Positions 18,310 through 27,300 of a stretch of DNA of 35,561 nucleotides are shown one piece after another. The notes beneath the pieces were generated by a model. That model had not been told where the DNA came from and did not search any database. It saw only the letters and a program-made list of their open reading frames with translations. The translations under genes and the position numbers were made by a program. The stretch is from the NCBI GenBank assembly GCA_029260615.1, contig JAJDCX010000081.1:1-35561 (forward strand), given 5' to 3'. The number at the start of each line of letters is the position of its first letter. Positions within the stretch are counted from its first letter, which is position 1. This stretch comes from Phycisphaeraceae bacterium. Lineage in GTDB: Bacteria; Planctomycetota; Phycisphaerae; Phycisphaerales; Phycisphaeraceae.

Positions 18310-18741
18310 CTAAGGGGCCACGAGCGTAATCTGCCGAATTGGCCGCTGTCTCAAGGGTAAACCATCTCCACCGTCAACTACATCAATATGTAATACTTTC
18401 CCCTGGTATACATCAAGATAAATAAGTAGATCGGTGGTATCTGCTACAGGCGCAACTACGACATCCCCATTCAGTACCCCCGCCCGCTCAAGTGCTCCAC
18501 CTTGCACTAGAGGTCCAAATGTGAGGACCTCTGGGTGGTTACCATTTATCTTGACATACTGCCCACTGATGTATCCTCCGTATCTTGTTTCAATGTCGTG
18601 GAGTTTCGTCGCTTGGACATAGATGGCTCGGGCGACCTGGTAAGACAGAGAGGCTATAGGTATAGCAATCACAATAACTATGGCGATAAATAAGAAAATC
18701 AGTGCTTTTCGATATCTACCCATCTGTTCTTTTGGCACCAT
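18310..18741 (-). CDS. Small membrane protein with PDZ-like domain
   Basis: A 143-residue protein with one N-terminal membrane segment (ALIFLFIAIVIVIAIPIASL, about residues 13-34) and a C-terminal PDZ-like region. VLTFGPLVQGGALERAGVLN followed by GDVVVAPVADTTD matches the PDZ pattern in which a hydrophobic GPL-type loop is followed by A...aGl..GD. The PDZ-like region is probably exposed outside the cytoplasm. The start is ATG 18741 or ATG 18723; neither has a strong ribosome-binding site. The gene is AT-richer than its neighbours and lies between two inverted REP-like elements next to a dead transposase, which suggests acquired DNA. There is no protease domain. Function unknown. Confidence 0.65.
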   Translation of the reverse strand: MVPKEQMGRYRKALIFLFIAIVIVIAIPIASLSYQVARAIYVQATKLHDIETRYGGYISGQYVKINGNHPEVLTFGPLVQGGALERAGVLNGDVVVAPVADTTDLLIYLDVYQGKVLHIDVVDGGDGLPLRQRPIRQITLVAP

Positions 18742-18797
18742 TTTTCTGTGTCTCTAAATTTTGAGGCAACTGGGATTGGCGCAACAATATAGAACGA

Positions 18798-18816
18798 AAC
18801 GGGGTCTGCCCCCGTT
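18798..18816 (-). repeat. REP-like element, right copy (hairpin)
   Basis: AACGGGG (18798-18804) pairs with CCCCGTT (18810-18816) around TCTGC, a perfect 7-bp stem. Read on the minus strand it gives GGGGCAGACCCCGTTTCGTT, which matches the left copy (GTCTGACCCCGTTTCATT) at most positions. The two copies therefore face each other across the PDZ-like gene. Confidence 0.65.
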
Positions 18817-18833
18817 AATTGAGCCACTCCCCA

Positions 18834-19472
18834 TCAATGCCCAAACGCTTCCTCGTAATCCGCCAACGATGCTTCGATAACTTTGATTGCGTGTTCGACG
18901 CCGTAGGTTAATTCGACGGACATCTGGGATTCCTGGCCGGGGACCATTTTGTAGGTGGCGAAGTAGTGGCGCAACCGTTCGATCAGGACCGGGGGGAGGT
19001 CTTTGATGTCTTCGACGTCGCCGTGCATGTTGTCGTTTTCTAAGACAGCAATGATCTTGTCGTCCGCCTCACCGCCATCGACGCATTGCAGTCCGCCGAC
19101 GACGCGGGTGTGGATCAGGATGTCAGCCCGGTTGATGGGGCGTTCGCTGATGACACAGATATCCAAGGGGTCGCCATCGCCGAGGGAGGCATTGGGTGAG
19201 AGGGAGGTGACACGGTCGCCGCAGTAGGTTTTGGGCACGAAGCCGTAGAGGGCCGGGGGCTGTGAGCTGCTGCGTTGCGGGCGGTCGACGCGGAGGTAGC
19301 CGGTGGCTTTACATATCTCATACTTCACCAGATCGAAGGGGGTGATTTCGATGTAGGCCTGCAGGCGTACCGGCGGTTCGTGCCCCGGGTCCAGCCCGTG
19401 CCAGGGGTGCGGCCGCCAACGGTAGAACGGCGGGGGGAATGAACGGGAGGACTCGGTTGGGTGATTGGCCAT
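18834..19472 (-). CDS. ppa: Inorganic pyrophosphatase, family I
   Basis: A soluble, Mg-dependent enzyme that hydrolyses pyrophosphate to two phosphates, pulling biosynthetic reactions forward. Diagnostic blocks are [20 protein letters not shown] (substrate and metal ligands), [13 protein letters not shown], and the PPase signature [14 protein letters not shown] (about residues 99-112) with its metal-binding aspartates. From ATG 19472 it is 212 residues; an AGGGA 9 nt upstream supports this over an in-frame start 66 nt further out. The N-terminal 40 residues are Pro-rich and longer than in E. coli Ppa. It is followed, after the stop, by the right REP-like element. It is probably a separate unit from the upstream exopolysaccharide operon, 150 nt away. 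Confidence 0.92.
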   Translation of the reverse strand: MANHPTESSRSFPPPFYRWRPHPWHGLDPGHEPPVRLQAYIEITPFDLVKYEICKATGYLRVDRPQRSSSQPPALYGFVPKTYCGDRVTSLSPNASLGDGDPLDICVISERPINRADILIHTRVVGGLQCVDGGEADDKIIAVLENDNMHGDVEDIKDLPPVLIERLRHYFATYKMVPGQESQMSVELTYGVEHAIKVIEASLADYEEAFGH

Positions 19473-19622
19473 CTGCTGTCGTCCCTGTGGGTCGGCGAAA
19501 AGTACCCAAAACGAGGGCTCGGCCCTGTTTAGTGGCAACGCCCGGTATGGTACCGATTATGGGGGTGGGTTTGGGGTGAGTTCGTGATGGCCGGACCAAA
19601 GGTTCACATTTGACCGCAGCAG

Positions 19623-21068
19623 TCAGGCCTTGCCGGGGTGGCTGGGCGATTCTGTTTCAGGGGCAGGATCGTCAGGTGTGCTGGCCGGCGCAGGATCATC
19701 CCCGGGCTGGGCGTCTTCACCGTTGATCGCTTCGGGCAAAACCACCTCATCAGTAATAGGACCGTCGGTGGGATGCAACAGCGCGTACTGTCGGCCGTAC
19801 TTATAAGCGGTGACCACGATGAACCCGTACACCACAAAGAACACCGCCAGGACGTACCGCCAACGAAGTTCCATCGCGACCATCGAATACCCCAGGATCG
19901 CGAACATGCCCGCCGCCAGGTAGATCACCCCGACCGACTTTTTCACACTCAGGCCGCTGCGACGAAGCAGGTGGTGGATGTGCTGGCTGTCCGGGCTGAG
20001 GATCGGCTTGCCCGCCATCTTGCGGCGGAAGATCGCCAAAGACGTATCCGTGATCGGGACGGCAAACACGATCAGCCCCGCCGTGACCAGCAGCAGGCTC
20101 TGCCCACCGGCATCGGCGTAAAGCAGGATCGATGCGACACACAGGTAACCAATCAGCAGCGACCCGGTATCACCCATGAAGATGCTCGCCGGGTTGAAGT
20201 TGTACGGGAGGAACCCAAGCACCGCCCCGATCATCGCAAGACAAACCACGATGCGGATCGGGTCTTTCATTGCATCGGGGTTGTGCAGAGCGACAAACGC
20301 CGCGATACACAGAAACCCGATCCCCGCGATCACAGCGACCCCCGATGACAGCCCGTCCAGGCCGTCAATCAGGTTCATGGAGTTGCAACCGCCTAAGACC
20401 ATCGCCGCGATCAGGCAGGTGGCCAGGATGTAATTCACCATCGGCAGCAGGTCTGTACCAACCATCGGCAAATCCCACGGAAGAGGGATCGCTTCGATAC
20501 CGACGATCCCGAAAACCGACCCGATCAGTTGCGTGCCCACGTTGTAATTCGCCAACGCCGCGGCCGCGAAGAGCTGGCCACCGATCTTAACCCGGGGGTT
20601 GATCCCATAGATGTCGTCGAATAACCCGGTAAGGGTGATCGCACCCGCGCCGACCATGATGCTCACCAGCGGGTTGCTGCGTATCAGCCGAAGCGGGTTG
20701 AAATCCGTCTGCTTGAGGATGTCTGCCTCGGGCACAAGGAAGTAGGCCAACCCAATGGCTATCAGCCAACCTAGAAATATCGCAACCCCGCCGAGGTACG
20801 CGACCGGCTCGAGGTGGTTCTTGCGCTTGAGGTCCGGGAGGTCTACGATGCCGTTACGGATCGCGAGCATCCGCATCAACGGGGTGGCGACAATCGCGAC
20901 AAAGAAGGCGACAAAAAACACACCCATATACGGCGCGATTACCTGGGTCAACATCGTCGGCTCGAACATCTCCGCTACGCCGCCGACGGCGTCCACCGTA
21001 GTGGCCGCGGCATCAACCGGATTAACCGTGGGCACGTCCCCGACAGCTTGAGCGAGCAGCATCAACAT
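19623..21068 (-). CDS. WecA/MraY-type undecaprenyl-phosphate sugar-1-phosphate transferase
   Basis: A polytopic inner-membrane enzyme that transfers a sugar-1-phosphate (commonly GlcNAc-1-P) from a UDP-sugar to undecaprenyl phosphate, starting polysaccharide assembly. Landmarks: DLPDLKRKNHLEPVAYLGGV near the first cytoplasmic loop, TGLFDDIYGINPRVKIGGQL with catalytic-type aspartates, NSMNLIDGLDGLSSGVAVIA, NPASIFMGDTGSLLIGYL, and SPDSQHIHHLLRRSGLSVKK containing the HIHH motif that separates WecA/TagO/Rfe from MraY. There are about ten hydrophobic segments. The last 50 residues are Pro/Asp-rich and cytoplasmic-looking. The 481 residues exceed WecA (about 365) because of both tails. It overlaps the epimerase gene by one base (TGATG), so the two are translationally coupled. 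Confidence 0.9.
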   Translation of the reverse strand: MLMLLAQAVGDVPTVNPVDAAATTVDAVGGVAEMFEPTMLTQVIAPYMGVFFVAFFVAIVATPLMRMLAIRNGIVDLPDLKRKNHLEPVAYLGGVAIFLGWLIAIGLAYFLVPEADILKQTDFNPLRLIRSNPLVSIMVGAGAITLTGLFDDIYGINPRVKIGGQLFAAAALANYNVGTQLIGSVFGIVGIEAIPLPWDLPMVGTDLLPMVNYILATCLIAAMVLGGCNSMNLIDGLDGLSSGVAVIAGIGFLCIAAFVALHNPDAMKDPIRIVVCLAMIGAVLGFLPYNFNPASIFMGDTGSLLIGYLCVASILLYADAGGQSLLLVTAGLIVFAVPITDTSLAIFRRKMAGKPILSPDSQHIHHLLRRSGLSVKKSVGVIYLAAGMFAILGYSMVAMELRWRYVLAVFFVVYGFIVVTAYKYGRQYALLHPTDGPITDEVVLPEAINGEDAQPGDDPAPASTPDDPAPETESPSHPGKA

Positions 21069-22069
21069 CAGCCGCTCCCCCCTACCGAAGCCTCGGCACC
21101 GGCCACGTACTCACGACGCAACCCGATCAACTCGGTCAATGTCTGGTCCAAACTAATCTCTGGCTGAAAACCAATCGCTTCGGTGAGGCGCGTGGTGTCT
21201 GGCAGCCGGTGCGCGGGGTCTTCAAAGTCTGGCCCAAACGCTTTTTCATACGAGACCAGCCGCTTGCCTGCCGTGCCCCCTGCCAGTTCGATGATCCGGT
21301 CGGCGAGTTCATTGATCGTGACCCGCTGCTCGGAACCGAGGTTAAAAACCCTGCCGAAGCAGTCGTCCTTGGCCATCAGCTCGGTCATCGCCCGGGTGAT
21401 GTCGCGGACATCACAGAAGGCACGCGTCTGTGTGCCGTCGCCGTAGACGTCGATGGTTTTCCCAGCGACCGCACGCTCGACGAAGCGAGGCACGACCATG
21501 CCGTAGTGTCCGACCTGCCTGGGGCCGATGGTGTTGAACAGCCGGGCGATCACGACGCGCAGGCCGTGACGCCGGTGCATGTCGATGGCGAGGTGTTCGT
21601 CGATCGCTTTGGTCAAGCCATACGCCCATCGCGACGCGGTGGTCGGGCCGTAGACCAGATCCATGTCTTCACGCAACGGCAGCACGGGACATTTGCCGTA
21701 AACCTCGCTGGACGAGGCGATCAGGACGGACGCCCCGGCAAGCCGCGCGGCTTCGAGGACAGACGATGTCTGCTCGACATTGTTGTGGACCATCGCAGCG
21801 GGGTCGTCGATAACCCGCTGGACACCCACGGCGGCGGCGAGGTGGTAAACCTGCCCGACACCGTCCCATAGATCAGGATCTGCTACGGCTTCGCTGGCAT
21901 CGGCGTGAATCAGTTCGCAGCGGTCGTCCAGCAGGTCCGCAACGTTGTTCCGGCTGCCGGTGGAGAGGTTGTCAATGAGTGTCAATTCAAGACCTTGAGC
22001 CTTGAGCCGCGCAGCGAGGTGTGAACCGATGAAACCCGCCCCGCCGGTGATAATCGCCTTACCCGTCAC
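21068..22069 (-). CDS. NAD-dependent nucleotide-sugar epimerase/dehydratase (extended SDR)
   Basis: A 333-residue extended short-chain dehydrogenase. The NAD-binding motif GGAGFIGSHLAARL is at residues 9-22. The catalytic Ser region is SSSEVYGKCPVLPLREDMDL and the catalytic pair is YGLTK (Tyr and Lys of YxxxK). RLFNTIGPRQVGHYGMVVPR followed by VYGDGTQTRAFCDVRD is typical of UDP-glucose 4-epimerases, UDP-glucuronate decarboxylases and relatives, which cannot be told apart here. It probably supplies a nucleotide sugar for the polysaccharide made by this operon. It sits between the Wzc-like gene (69 nt upstream) and the WecA-like gene, which it overlaps by one base. Confidence 0.88.
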   Translation of the reverse strand: MTGKAIITGGAGFIGSHLAARLKAQGLELTLIDNLSTGSRNNVADLLDDRCELIHADASEAVADPDLWDGVGQVYHLAAAVGVQRVIDDPAAMVHNNVEQTSSVLEAARLAGASVLIASSSEVYGKCPVLPLREDMDLVYGPTTASRWAYGLTKAIDEHLAIDMHRRHGLRVVIARLFNTIGPRQVGHYGMVVPRFVERAVAGKTIDVYGDGTQTRAFCDVRDITRAMTELMAKDDCFGRVFNLGSEQRVTINELADRIIELAGGTAGKRLVSYEKAFGPDFEDPAHRLPDTTRLTEAIGFQPEISLDQTLTELIGLRREYVAGAEASVGGSG

Positions 22070-22138
22070 GGGTGTGTCCCTGGTATGAGTGGCCTTAGCG
22101 TGCCGAAAGTCGGCTAACGGAGCATCGTGGGCTGGGTA

Positions 22139-24388
22139 TCATTCGCTGTCAACCGGCTCGGCCAACTCGGACACGCCTCGACGTCCTCGGCCGTTGGTCT
22201 TGCCGTTGGATTCACCGTTCTCACGGTAGCGGTAGAAGTCGCGGAAGCTGGCACGGAAGTAACCACCGACGCTCGACTGTACACCGTTGAGAATGATCCC
22301 CAACAGGTCGGCCCGCTGCCCAGCGAATTGCCGGGCCATCCGGTCGATCATACCACGCTTGTCGCTGTTGGCACGCACGACCGCAACCACCGAATCAACC
22401 TGTTTGGCGAGCACCTGGCACTCCGAACTAAGCAGAGCCGGCGGCGCGTCGATCAACACGATGTCGAAACGTGTCTCAAGCTCCGCAAGCAGGGCGTGGA
22501 ACCGGGCACCATCCAGCAGCTCAGGGGCCGCGTCCCCAGCTCGCCCTGTCGGCAACACCGAGATGTCCGGGTCATGAACCGTTAACAACATATCATCCAG
22601 CGACGCGCCGTAGAGCAGGATATCGACCAGCCCCCGGTCGTTGTCCGCATCCAAGAACTGGTGCTGGGCTGGCCTGCGGAAGTTGGTGTCGAGGATCACG
22701 ACCTTGCGCCCGTTGAACGCCAGGCTCGTCGCCAGGTTGTGCGCCACCGAAGACGTCCCCGCGCCAGGCTGCGCCGATGCGATCAACAGTGTCTTATACC
22801 CACGCCGGTCCATCTTCCCAAGCAACGCCGTCCGCACCTGCCGATACGCCTCCGCCAACAGCCCCGTGGGGTACTTCTCCACCACACGCTCCACCGCGCT
22901 GGGACCGGATGGGTCCTCGTCGGCATGAGGCAGAATCCCCAGAAGCTCCGCCTCCTTGAGCAGCTTCACGTCCGAGGGGCTCTTAATACTCTGGTCCACC
23001 AATTCCCGGATAAAGATGATCCCACCCACGAACGCAACCATCACGAAAGTCACCACAGGCACAATGACCTCGATCTTGGGGAACACCAATTCGGGTATCG
23101 ATGGGTTGGCCTGAATCTGTACCGGGCGGGCCTCGGCCATGTCCTCGATCAGGCGGACCTCCGACAGGGTCTGCTCGATCCGTTTACGAGCTTCCTTGGC
23201 TGCTTCGACTTGCGATTGGAGGTTGGCGTACTTGGTCTGATGGACGTTCAGATCGACCAACTTCTGTTCGAGCTCAATGTTCTGGTCGTTGTAATCAGCG
23301 ATCGTTTCGGTCAACCCCTCAATCGCCTGCTTAAGCCCGCTGAGCTGCGACTCGTTCTGCTCACGGATCAGCCGTTCGATCTCGCGGTCCCGTTCGGCCT
23401 CGGTCGCCGCGATCTGGTGGTCGATTGATTTAAGAAGACGATGCCCTTCACCAAAACCATGCAGCGAGACCTCTCGCTGCTCACGCAACGAACTCAGCCG
23501 CTCATCGCGCAGCATGATCGACTCGTCCTGAGACGCATTAAGGATATCACTGGCAGTCGGCCCGCCGCCGGCATCATGCTTCTCCAGGGCGGAGTCGTAC
23601 GCCTTCTGGAATTCGGTGAGTTCCCGGGTCTTCTCGCCGCGGTCCTCAATGAGCTGCTGCCTGACCTGCGCAGCCTCATCCAGACGGGCGTCCAGGCTCG
23701 TCAAATCGTGTTCCCGGGCGAACTCCTCGATCTCCTTGGTCAGATTGGAGATGTCCCGCTCGACCCGGGCCCGCTCGGTCACTAAGGAACGACGCCGACC
23801 ACCGACCTGGTTATCCGTGTCGGATTCGATCCGGTTGAGGTAGACGCCCACAATCGACTGCGCAATCTTCTGGCAATCCTCTTTCTGGGGCGTCGATACC
23901 ATCAGGCGGATCAACTGCGTCCCACGGATCATGCTCACGCCCAGATGGTCATCCAGCAGATCCTCACGGGCCTTATTAAAATCGGAACCCTGGGGTGTCT
24001 TGTATTCTGCAAACCACTGGCTGTTACGAACGGTCGGGTTGTTCAAGGCCTTGGTGAGGATGTCCTCCGACTGGATCTTGTAGACCTCACTCTTGATGTA
24101 CGACTCCATCGCCGCGACTGGGACAGAGGAGATGTTGCCCTGGCCCACACTGTCCACATCTACAGCACCCTCAGATACACGCAACTGCGCGTACGAGGCG
24201 TACCGGGGCATCGTTTTGGTAAGCCCATACCACACGCCCACACCTGCCACCACGCCCACAAAGGCAACGACCGATAATAACTTGATGTGCTCACGCAGCA
24301 CCCGTACGGGATCGATCGGCTTAAACCGACTGTCCGTGGATGGCTGGCCGCCAGGCACCGGATTTGGCGTTAATGGATTATTACTCAT
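22139..24388 (-). CDS. Wzc-like polysaccharide co-polymerase / BY-kinase with altered Walker A
   Basis: A 749-residue inner-membrane chain-length regulator fused to a cytoplasmic bacterial tyrosine kinase-type domain. Two membrane segments (about 36-57 and 438-462) flank a long periplasmic coiled-coil region. The kinase part has SAQPGAGTSSVAHNLA (Walker A at about 540-546), KVVILDTNFRRP (Walker A') and FDIVLIDAPPALL (Walker B). The usual GK[ST] lysine is Thr545, and Walker A' has DTN rather than DxD. The tail GGYFRASFRDFYRYRENGES carries a tyrosine cluster. Polymer length control is likely; autokinase activity is doubtful. It overlaps the TPR gene by four bases (ATGA). Confidence 0.9.
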   Translation of the reverse strand: MSNNPLTPNPVPGGQPSTDSRFKPIDPVRVLREHIKLLSVVAFVGVVAGVGVWYGLTKTMPRYASYAQLRVSEGAVDVDSVGQGNISSVPVAAMESYIKSEVYKIQSEDILTKALNNPTVRNSQWFAEYKTPQGSDFNKAREDLLDDHLGVSMIRGTQLIRLMVSTPQKEDCQKIAQSIVGVYLNRIESDTDNQVGGRRRSLVTERARVERDISNLTKEIEEFAREHDLTSLDARLDEAAQVRQQLIEDRGEKTRELTEFQKAYDSALEKHDAGGGPTASDILNASQDESIMLRDERLSSLREQREVSLHGFGEGHRLLKSIDHQIAATEAERDREIERLIREQNESQLSGLKQAIEGLTETIADYNDQNIELEQKLVDLNVHQTKYANLQSQVEAAKEARKRIEQTLSEVRLIEDMAEARPVQIQANPSIPELVFPKIEVIVPVVTFVMVAFVGGIIFIRELVDQSIKSPSDVKLLKEAELLGILPHADEDPSGPSAVERVVEKYPTGLLAEAYRQVRTALLGKMDRRGYKTLLIASAQPGAGTSSVAHNLATSLAFNGRKVVILDTNFRRPAQHQFLDADNDRGLVDILLYGASLDDMLLTVHDPDISVLPTGRAGDAAPELLDGARFHALLAELETRFDIVLIDAPPALLSSECQVLAKQVDSVVAVVRANSDKRGMIDRMARQFAGQRADLLGIILNGVQSSVGGYFRASFRDFYRYRENGESNGKTNGRGRRGVSELAEPVDSE

Positions 24389-27300
24389 GGGGTTACAGAC
24401 GCCTCCGTCAATTCGTCGGTACGTTTCAACAACTCTTGGGCTCGTTCAAGAACTTCCGACTCGTTATTCTGCTCGGCGAGATCGATAGCCGTCTTCAGGT
24501 GACGACCCGCCTCGACTTCATATCCTTGCTCAATCAGCAGCTCAGCCATGTGCAGATGGTTCGCCGGCAGGCCCGTCACATCGATACTGCTTTGCAGTGC
24601 CAATTTGGCTTCATCGATCTTACCGAGCTTGAACTGCACCCAGCCCAACGTGTCCAATATCTGGGCGTTCCCTGGCTCAAGCTCTGCCGCACGCTCCGCC
24701 AAAGGCAGGGCCTCGTCCAACCGGCCCAGGTCCTCCGCCAGCAGGTACGCCATGTTATTCAAGACCGATGTGTTATCGGGCGCAAAATCTTGGACCCGGC
24801 GGTAGTACACCAACGCCTTTTCCAACTGCCCGTCATTGTGCAACGCCGGAGCCAGAAGCTGATCCAGCACCTGACGCACGTCTGTGTCTTCCGCTGATAA
24901 GGTCGATTCCAGTTCACTCAAACGATTGATGACCGCCTGGAACTCACCATCGGAAACCTCCAACCTCGCAAGCACCAAGTCAATCCACGCACGCGACATC
25001 GGCAGGGTCAGGCCATCAACCAGCGAGATCGTCTCCGCGAGGCTGTAGTCCTTGTGGACCTGCACCGCTACACCAAACAACTGCTCGGACCCTTCGCAAC
25101 GCTCCAAGGACCGAGTAAACACCTGCCGGGCTTCGTCTTGCTTACCGTCCGCGTACAAAGCACGGCCCATCACCGCCTGAAGCAGCGGCTGTTTATTGAC
25201 AATATCTGCGTGTTCACGCAGCAACGACAGGGCGTCGGTTGACCGGTCGTTCTCAATCTGGATCGTCGTCAGGTTCATCAGATTCGACGGGGTCGCAGAT
25301 ATCTCCAAGACCTTGGTATACGAATCAATTGCTCTTGGGATATCGCCCTCTTGAATTGCCAGACTCCCCAGCACGCTGTGCCAAGTCCCGACATCGGGGG
25401 ACAACTCCACACCCGCGCGGGCCAAGGTCTTGGCACGCGTAAACTCTCGTTCCTGTGCGTAAAATTGGATCAACGACAACCGGCCTTGGGCGTACAGGGG
25501 GTGACGTGACACCAGCGTGACCATCTCACGAATCGCCTCACGCTTCTCGCCCTGACGCATGTACATCCCAACCAGCAGCCGACGTGACAGCAGGTGGTTG
25601 GGGTTCAGGCTCAAGGCCGTGTTCAGGTCCTGGATCGCCTCGCCTGTCCGATCGGCCTCCGTGGACAGCAACGCGGCACGCTTGTAATAAAACACCAACT
25701 TACTGGGGTCAGCCTCGATCGCTTGCGTGACCAGACGGATCGCCTCCGCTTGATTGCCCTGCGACGCCACGATCAAGGCACGCTGGACATCCTCCTCCGG
25801 CCCCCCGTCAACACCGTCTAGCACCTCCGCCGCTTCATCAAATTTCTGGGTGCTGATAAGGGCGTCCGCCAGCCTCAAGCCTAGCAAGGTCTCCTCTGGG
25901 AATTGAGAATGCAGATCCTGGTACAACGGCAACGCCTGGGGATAGCCCTTGCGGCTAAAGTAGAGGGACGCCAATTCACGCGTAGCTTCACGCCGATCCG
26001 ACTCGATCTTAATTGCGCTCTGGTAAGAAGCGGCCGCCTCTTCGCCTTTTTTCGACTCCAACAGATACCGGCCCAGCAGCATGTGATCTCTGGCCTTGGC
26101 TTCGCCGCCCTGCCCCTGGATGTAACCACGGATGGCCTGCTCGCCCAATTCGGGGTTCCCAGCAAACCGGTGCACATTCGCCAAGATGATCAGGTTCAAT
26201 ATCGTCTTCCCCTGGGCCTCAATCAAATCGTTGACCATCGCCAGCCCCTGCTCATGCTGACCGGTCTCCGCCAGGAGCAACGCCAACGCACGCTTGTTAG
26301 GCAGATTCTCCGGCTGCTCCTCAGCAAGATCACGGCGCAGACGCAAACTCAGCTGCTTGTCCCCGTGCTTCCCTTCATAAGCCAAGTAAAGCTCGTGGAG
26401 CTTTGGGTTGGTGGGATACTGTTTTTGAGCAAACTTGAGCATCCCAAGCGCCTCATCATGCCGGCCCTGTCGATCCCGAAGCCCCGCCAGCCCACGGATC
26501 GCACCCAGATTGTCCGGCCGCTGCTTCAGAGACTTCTCAAAAGCCCCGATTGCGTCGCTGTCGTTGCTTGTCGCAACGTACATATCGCCCAACAGACGCC
26601 AACCCTCGGAATTGATCGGAACCTCTTCCAAGCCGTTACGCAGCGTCTCAATTGCACCGGCGTAATCCTTCCGCGCGGACTGGACCTGGGCCAGGTAGAA
26701 ACGCCCCGATGCTTCATCAAAGTTCATCTGTGCTGCCCGGTCCGCCAGGCTCTGTGCCGCTTCCAAATCACCGTCCGACAGCGCGAAACTAAAGCTCATA
26801 TCGACCACCCGCCGGTCATCCGGCTTGATCGCCTCAGCCCGAGCCAACGCCTCACGGGCCTCCTGCTGCTTACCCACACGGGCGTAAAGCCGGGCGCTGC
26901 TCAAGGCACGCTGGAACGGATCGGATTCGTTCGCCACGAAGCTCTCGATCGCCTGCGCTGGGTCAGCCGCCACCTCGGGGTTCAACTGCCGCTCCATCGC
27001 CGCCAGCAATTTCTCCTCGCCTCCGCTGGCACGAGACCGATCGATCAACTGTTGTTTCTTTTCCACGTCTTCTAATGAATACAAAAGCAGTGTCAGGATC
27101 TGCATATCCACTGGGTCCGCGTCGAAATACAACTCGAGTATCTTCGCCGCCTGTGGTTTGCGGTTACCCTGGATCATCAGCCGCGCTAACTCCGCAGCCA
27201 GGTCCGGGCGGTTGGCCATATCCAGTTGCCTGTAGGTCGTAACGGCCTGCTCCAAGTCGCCCTGTGCCGCGTACAACGCGGCCTGCTGACGGTGAGCCCG

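Noticed and set aside
25903..27075. A 390-codon plus-strand open frame
   Set aside because: It is antisense to the giant TPR protein gene, whose repeats and operon overlaps are clear; no family pattern is seen in the antisense product.
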